Source: Clostridiales bacterium
GTDB lineage: Bacteria > Bacillota > Clostridia > Peptostreptococcales > Anaerovoracaceae
DNA length: 10,403 nt
Reading direction: 5' to 3'
Assembly (NCBI GenBank): GCA_012735285.1
Contig: JAAYHT010000022.1
Location: 1-10,403, forward strand
A program made the position numbers and the translations under genes. This document shows, piece after piece, positions 6,585 to 10,403 of this stretch (position 1 is its first letter; the number at the start of each line of letters is the position of its first letter). A model generated the notes under the pieces. The model had not been told where the DNA came from, did no database searches, and saw only the letters and a list, made by a program, of their open reading frames with translations.

Positions 6585-7631
6585 ATGTCTACTTTAGATT
6601 GGATTATATTCATTGTAGCTGCCATTGTCTTCGTCATCACTGGTCTTTCAATACTCTATAATATGGCTAAAGGAGGCCACCATAAGACCAACTTGACAGA
6701 CAAATTCGTTTGGGGAATAAACACTCAGATCTTCTATGCATTATCTTCTTTCGGTACAGGGCTTATGGTTGTAATGTCAGCTATTATCCTCCTTGTAGGA
6801 ACTGAATTCCTATATAGTATTCTACAAGCAGGTAACTCCATTGCCTTTGCATGTGTATTATCAGGCGTTATCCAGATGGGTATTGACCTAGGTAAACCTC
6901 AACGCGCTATGAAAGTCTTATTTGGCAAGAAATTTAATTCACCACTAACAATAGACTTTATAGCACTGACCGTTTTAATGATCCTCAGCATCATATTTAT
7001 CGTCGGAATGGGATCAGCAAGCTTGGCTGCTTTGAAGATATGGGCTTACTTAACCACCCTTATATCAGTTCTCTGCATGTCAACCCATACACTACTTATT
7101 GCTTCAAGATTTGAACCAGGTTTTAGAAGCAACCCCTTCCACTCTGCAGAGACATTTGTTTGCTCAATTTGGAGTGGTTTAGCGATAATGACATTGCTAT
7201 CTTTAGGAAATCCGCTGACAGAAGTGTTCGTAAAAATGCTTCTTGTATTCTCAGCTGCAAGCTTAATTAAAGGCATTTCCTCTGTAATAGCTTTGAATCT
7301 TGGTAAAAGCGAAATACATACTCATAAGAAAGCATTTATTCTACTATCAGCAATCACATTCATAATATTGGTTATCGGTGATTTGGCCGCAATTAGACAG
7401 GGAGGCCTAGTCATTGTAGCTTGCTTGCTTACTTTAGCTGCTGTAATCGTAGAAAAAGGTGCTTCCGTAATAGTAGTACAAAAGAGACCAGTTATACCAG
7501 CACCTTACAACAAATTTGATCCGAAAGAGCGTTATGTACCCTCTAAGACAGAGATTGGCTATCTGTTGTTTAGCATTGCATTGATCGCTGTGATTCCTTA
7601 TGGTGTATTTCTCATCGGATTCGGTGCATAA
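6585..7631 (+). CDS. NrfD/PsrC-type polytopic membrane anchor subunit
   Basis: This 348-residue protein is very hydrophobic, with about nine or ten membrane segments (roughly 5-25, 48-70, 73-97, 120-141, 147-172, 188-208, 213-235, 249-267, 270-292 and 325-346). Features typical of NrfD/PsrC anchors are the WG-(x)n-YALSSFGTGLM segment (43-61) and DLGKPQRAMKVLF followed by a SPLTIDF stretch. These proteins hold the soluble subunits at the membrane and exchange electrons with menaquinone, usually without haem. A ribosome binding site AAGGGG lies at 6571-6576. It sits between the ferredoxin and chaperone genes with gaps of 18 and 21 bases, so it is co-transcribed. The charged stretch near 296-322 (RPVIPAPYNKFDPKERY) may contact the ferredoxin subunit. 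Confidence 0.92.
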   Translation: MSTLDWIIFIVAAIVFVITGLSILYNMAKGGHHKTNLTDKFVWGINTQIFYALSSFGTGLMVVMSAIILLVGTEFLYSILQAGNSIAFACVLSGVIQMGIDLGKPQRAMKVLFGKKFNSPLTIDFIALTVLMILSIIFIVGMGSASLAALKIWAYLTTLISVLCMSTHTLLIASRFEPGFRSNPFHSAETFVCSIWSGLAIMTLLSLGNPLTEVFVKMLLVFSAASLIKGISSVIALNLGKSEIHTHKKAFILLSAITFIILVIGDLAAIRQGGLVIVACLLTLAAVIVEKGASVIVVQKRPVIPAPYNKFDPKERYVPSKTEIGYLLFSIALIAVIPYGVFLIGFGA

Positions 7632-7652
7632 TAAATTATAAAGGAGAATCTT

Positions 7653-8330
7653 ATGGCACACGATAAAAACACCATTATAAATATGGCTAAAGAAAGAGCA
7701 AGGATCTACGAGCGAATAGTTGGAACCTTGATGACCCTTCCCAATGCTGATTTTCTAAAGAGTGTAAGGTCACCAGAATGCAAGGTATTCCATGAAAAGT
7801 ATTCTGCTCTTAAACAGCCATCTGTTACCAAAGGATGCGAGCTAGTACTAGGCTTTTTTAAACAGGTAGAAGGAATGGACGAAGATGAACTATTGGAAAT
7901 GATGGCTGTAGATAGGACCAGGCTGATTAGAGCACCCTTTAAAAAGGCTTACATGCCTCCATATGAGGGGCATTATAAGAAAAAGGGAGAGGTCTCACAT
8001 TTGGCCTTGAAACAACTGTATATGAGCCACGGCTATGTACCTGCGGATGATATAGAAACAGTTGATTTCTTTGCCATACAGCTCGATTTTCTACGTATGC
8101 TAATTTTAAAAATGGTTGAAAATCCAGATAAGATGTCAGAGTTGATAGAAGCACAAATTGACTTTCTTGAAAATCATCCTGGCAGCTGGATTAAAGATTA
8201 CGTAGAAAAAGCCGCTCCCTATGCAGAAACCGGCTTTTACAAAGGTTGGCTCTACATCATGGAAGGGTTCTTGGAGCTTGAAAAAGGCTATCTGCATTAT
8301 ATCAAGGGATCATCTGGCAAACTTAATTAA
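7653..8330 (+). CDS. TorD/DmsD-family molybdoenzyme chaperone
   Basis: This 225-residue, mostly helical, soluble protein resembles TorD-family chaperones, which bind the apo-catalytic subunit, help insert the molybdenum cofactor and, for Tat substrates, delay export. Family signs are the helical N-terminus, the 'R-x-x-(Y/F)...MPPYEG' segment (about 93-106, corresponding to the family's PPYES-type motif), DIETVDFFAIQLDFLRML (133-150, corresponding to E-PDH---EL-FM), and FLENHPGSW (171-179, FL--H---W). AAGGAG at 7641-7646 supports the ATG at 7653. It is last in the operon and followed by a strong terminator. Because the catalytic subunit has no Tat signal, its role here should be cofactor loading or folding rather than export proofreading. 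Confidence 0.9.
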   Translation: MAHDKNTIINMAKERARIYERIVGTLMTLPNADFLKSVRSPECKVFHEKYSALKQPSVTKGCELVLGFFKQVEGMDEDELLEMMAVDRTRLIRAPFKKAYMPPYEGHYKKKGEVSHLALKQLYMSHGYVPADDIETVDFFAIQLDFLRMLILKMVENPDKMSELIEAQIDFLENHPGSWIKDYVEKAAPYAETGFYKGWLYIMEGFLELEKGYLHYIKGSSGKLN

Positions 8331-8351
8331 AAAGACTTCAACTAAACTGTT

Positions 8352-8383
8352 CGAGGGGACCTTTATCTGTCCCCTCGTTTTTT
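8352..8383 (+). terminator. Rho-independent terminator of the molybdoenzyme operon
   Basis: CGAGGGGAC (8352-8360) and GTCCCCTCG (8369-8377) make a perfect 9-bp GC-rich stem with an 8-base loop, followed by TTTTTT. It lies 21 bases after the chaperone stop codon and separates the operon from the permease gene. Confidence 0.95.
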
Positions 8384-8386
8384 ATC

Positions 8387-8415
8387 TTGACGTATCAATT
8401 CTGTAGTGCTATCAT
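8387..8415 (+). promoter_or_regulatory. Promoter of the permease gene
   Basis: TTGACG (8387-8392) and TATCAT (8410-8415) are spaced by 17 bases, with an extended -10 TG at 8407-8408. Transcription would start near 8422, giving a leader of about 48 nt. The -35 box begins four bases after the operon terminator's T-run, so the permease is an independent transcription unit. Confidence 0.65.
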
Positions 8416-8469
8416 TTCACTATTAATGTCATAGCTATATAATTACATAAATAAGGAAGGAAGCACGGA

Positions 8470-10188
8470 ATGGGTCCAGTGCAAGAAAGTACCAATGTAA
8501 AAATAAAACAGCATGATCTTAAAGTATCTACAGTGGTCTTCATGATTTTCTGTCTTTGCGCTGCCGGCGCCTACGGAATCGAAGAGATGATACCTGAGTC
8601 TGGGCCAGGTTTGACTTTAATCATGCTTATTGTATTGCCCTTTATCTGGAGTACCCCTCTGGGGCTTGTGGCATCGGAACTTGGTTCAGCCCGGCCTCAA
8701 GAAGGCGGATATTATAAATGGGTACAGGAAGCGCTAGGAGAGTTTTGGGGCTTCCAAGCCGGTTGGTGGAGAACTATTTCCATATACATTGATAATACAC
8801 TATATGTCATTTTAGCAGGAGGCTACCTTGCCAACCAGTTCGGCTTGAACTGGATGCAGGAATTCATATTCAAAGCACTTATGATTATTGTATTTACCTA
8901 TATTAACATCAGAGGCATCAAGGATGTAGGTATCGTATCTACAATACTGTCTATCCTTGTAATGCTTGTATTTGCTATGGTAGCTGTTGCAGGTTTTCTC
9001 AACTGGAATCAGAACCCCTTTATCCCCTTCACTGCAGATGGTGATATAATGGGGGTTTCCGGCATCGGCTTTACAGATTGGGTTTACTATATTGGTATGG
9101 GTATAGCTATCGGTATGTGGATGTATTCTGGTTACGAATCTATGTCAACAGTAGCTGGTGAAGTTTCTAATCCGCAGGTGATTCCAAAAGCAACTATGAT
9201 TACTGTTCCACTGATTATGGCTACATACATTTTACCAACCATGGCAGGATTGGCTACTTTGACCGACGAAAAAGTAGCTAATCTATTAGGTATATCTGTT
9301 GAAGAAGTAGTAGCAGAAGGCGGCGCCTGGGCCTTCTGGGGAACTGAACCAGGAACAATAGGATATGCTGATGTTGTTACAGCAAATTGGGGTCCTTCCC
9401 TTGGTATAATCTTCGTAATTGTTGCCATACTTGCCCAATGCTCAATCTATAATACCTACATAGCTTCTGGATCAAGAGGGTTTTTCGTGCTTGCAGAAGA
9501 CAATTTGGCTCCACCAATATTTACAAAAGTAGATAAAAAGCACGGTGTTCCATTTGTTGCTATCCTATCGGTTGGCATTGTCAATCTGCTTTTATGCATG
9601 TTCGCTTTTAAAGTAGTGGTAGTTATCGATGTATTCTTGCTAATTTCCTCGTATATAATGATCTTTATTTCCGCTATGATTCTAAGAAAACGGATTCCAG
9701 AGGAAGAGCGCAAGTTCAAGATCCCCGGTGGTTACGCTTTCCTATGTTTAATATGTATTATCCCGATTTGTATCGCATTCTTTGCATTCTTTATAAACGG
9801 TACCGATTATTTTATCGGGGGAATGATAGGTATAATTTCAGGTCCAGTCCTCTATTACATTTGGAGGAAGAGATATGGCGGCTTAACTAAAAATGATCCT
9901 GTCAAATTCCCTGAAAATCCTAAAACAGGTTTGCCTTTAGGAGATATAAAAAGAATGAGCATTATGTTTGGCATCCTTACTATAATGGGCTTTGTTGGTA
10001 GCTTCTTCCTTCCCTGGTTTGAAGCAGATTGGGGTAATGATTGGTATTTCGCCACCTATGGAATTGAAGGTTTCTTGGATACAATGCTGCTATTGATCCG
10101 TATTACAACCGGCATAGCTGCGATAATAACCATACTATTGGCATTATTAGCTTTAAAAGTTGAGCCTAAAAAAGGGACCCTTTCTTAA
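8470..10188 (+). CDS. APC-superfamily amino acid/polyamine-type permease
   Basis: This 572-residue integral membrane protein has about twelve APC-core helices plus two more near residues 497-518 and 535-562. The start is preceded by AAGGAAGG (8453-8460). AYGIEEMIPESGPG (34-47), the 'LPFIWS-PL' and 'PQEGGYYKWVQEALGEFWGFQAGWW' regions, IDNTLY, and SGYESMSTVAGEVSNP (220-235) follow the same order and wording as polyamine-uptake (PUT/LAT-like) and related amino-acid transporters. From this I infer an amino acid, polyamine or similar charged nitrogenous substrate; direction (uptake or exchange) cannot be told. Typical APC permeases have about 430-500 residues, so the C-terminal extension is notable. 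Its position next to a cytoplasmic molybdoenzyme suggests it delivers that enzyme's substrate or exchanges substrate for product. Confidence 0.92.
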   Translation: MGPVQESTNVKIKQHDLKVSTVVFMIFCLCAAGAYGIEEMIPESGPGLTLIMLIVLPFIWSTPLGLVASELGSARPQEGGYYKWVQEALGEFWGFQAGWWRTISIYIDNTLYVILAGGYLANQFGLNWMQEFIFKALMIIVFTYINIRGIKDVGIVSTILSILVMLVFAMVAVAGFLNWNQNPFIPFTADGDIMGVSGIGFTDWVYYIGMGIAIGMWMYSGYESMSTVAGEVSNPQVIPKATMITVPLIMATYILPTMAGLATLTDEKVANLLGISVEEVVAEGGAWAFWGTEPGTIGYADVVTANWGPSLGIIFVIVAILAQCSIYNTYIASGSRGFFVLAEDNLAPPIFTKVDKKHGVPFVAILSVGIVNLLLCMFAFKVVVVIDVFLLISSYIMIFISAMILRKRIPEEERKFKIPGGYAFLCLICIIPICIAFFAFFINGTDYFIGGMIGIISGPVLYYIWRKRYGGLTKNDPVKFPENPKTGLPLGDIKRMSIMFGILTIMGFVGSFFLPWFEADWGNDWYFATYGIEGFLDTMLLLIRITTGIAAIITILLALLALKVEPKKGTLS

Positions 10189-10199
10189 AAGGATCCCTT
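10172..10199. terminator. Hairpin overlapping the permease stop codon
   Basis: AAGGGACCCTTT (10172-10183) pairs with AAAGGATCCCTT (10188-10199) with a single C/A mismatch and a 4-base loop; the stop codon lies in and beside the loop. A T-run follows only in the minus direction (TTTTTT at 10173-10168 when read leftwards), so it looks like a terminator for leftward transcripts from beyond the window, or a bidirectional element. Confidence 0.5.
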
Positions 10200-10276
10200 A
10201 ATTATTAAGGTTCTTTGTCAAATGTTGGGGTTAAATCCCGTAAGACTAAAGAAGAAGTAGAAGATATGAAAATTGC

Positions 10277-10312
10277 GCAGGGTGGAGAAAATCTGCCCTG
10301 CATTTTCTTTTC
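10277..10312 (+). terminator. Rho-independent terminator after the permease
   Basis: GCAGGGTGGA (10277-10286) pairs with TCTGCCCTGC (10292-10301), two G-U pairs included, closing a GAAAA loop. ATTTTCTTTTCC follows. It lies about 90 bases after the permease stop. The stretch between contains no convincing gene. After the terminator (10313-10403) I see only weak short inverted repeats, such as ACCATT/AATGGT at 10370-10388. Confidence 0.85.
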
Positions 10313-10403
10313 CTTTAAAGCAAGGGAATAGTTGCTCAAATAAGTAAGTAAAACTCAGCATCTTAAGCAACCATTAATATTCAATGGTCTAATATATCCT
10401 TTC

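Noticed and set aside
8221..8406. 61-codon plus-strand frame overlapping the end of the chaperone gene
   Set aside because: It overlaps the TorD-like gene in another frame, runs through the operon terminator and has no ribosome binding site of its own.
10222..10260. Short ATG frame in the gap after the permease
   Set aside because: Twelve codons, no Shine-Dalgarno sequence, and located between two terminator hairpins.

Overview
The window looks like a chromosomal segment of a low-GC, anaerobic Firmicute (Clostridia-like). The evidence is AT-rich intergenic DNA, strong GGAGG-type ribosome binding sites, near-consensus sigma-A promoters with 17-bp spacers, and a respiratory molybdenum enzyme with no Tat signal. 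The species cannot be named from the sequence alone.

Left part (1-1640, minus strand): a two-gene unit is read leftwards from a near-consensus promoter at 1608-1636. Its first gene is fdhD-like (formate dehydrogenase accessory sulfurtransferase). That gene carries an in-frame TAG at codon 59 and lacks the usual CxxC sulfur-transfer loop, so it is annotated as a probable pseudogene. The second gene encodes a small membrane-anchored protein, possibly related to IseA-type DL-endopeptidase inhibitors. A LysR-type regulator (1807-2709, plus strand) is divergent from this unit.

Centre (2786-8384, plus strand): a good promoter (2786-2814) precedes an unusually long leader of about 346 nt containing several hairpins and a possible 30-codon leader ORF. 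It leads into a four-gene operon: an 895-residue DMSO-reductase-superfamily catalytic subunit, a DmsB-like ferredoxin with four [4Fe-4S] motifs, an NrfD-type membrane anchor and a TorD-family chaperone. A perfect 11-bp hairpin without a U-tract lies between the first two genes. A strong Rho-independent terminator closes the operon. Together these encode a membrane-attached molybdenum oxidoreductase that exchanges electrons with the quinone pool. Without a Tat signal, the active site should face the cytoplasm.

Right part (8387-10403): an APC-superfamily permease resembling polyamine/amino-acid transporters has its own promoter immediately after the operon terminator and is followed by a hairpin terminator. 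The inferred model is that the permease brings in a nitrogenous or otherwise charged compound, which the cytoplasmic enzyme reduces, or otherwise transforms, as an electron acceptor or donor, with LysR sensing the compound. The substrate is unknown and is the main open question of the window.
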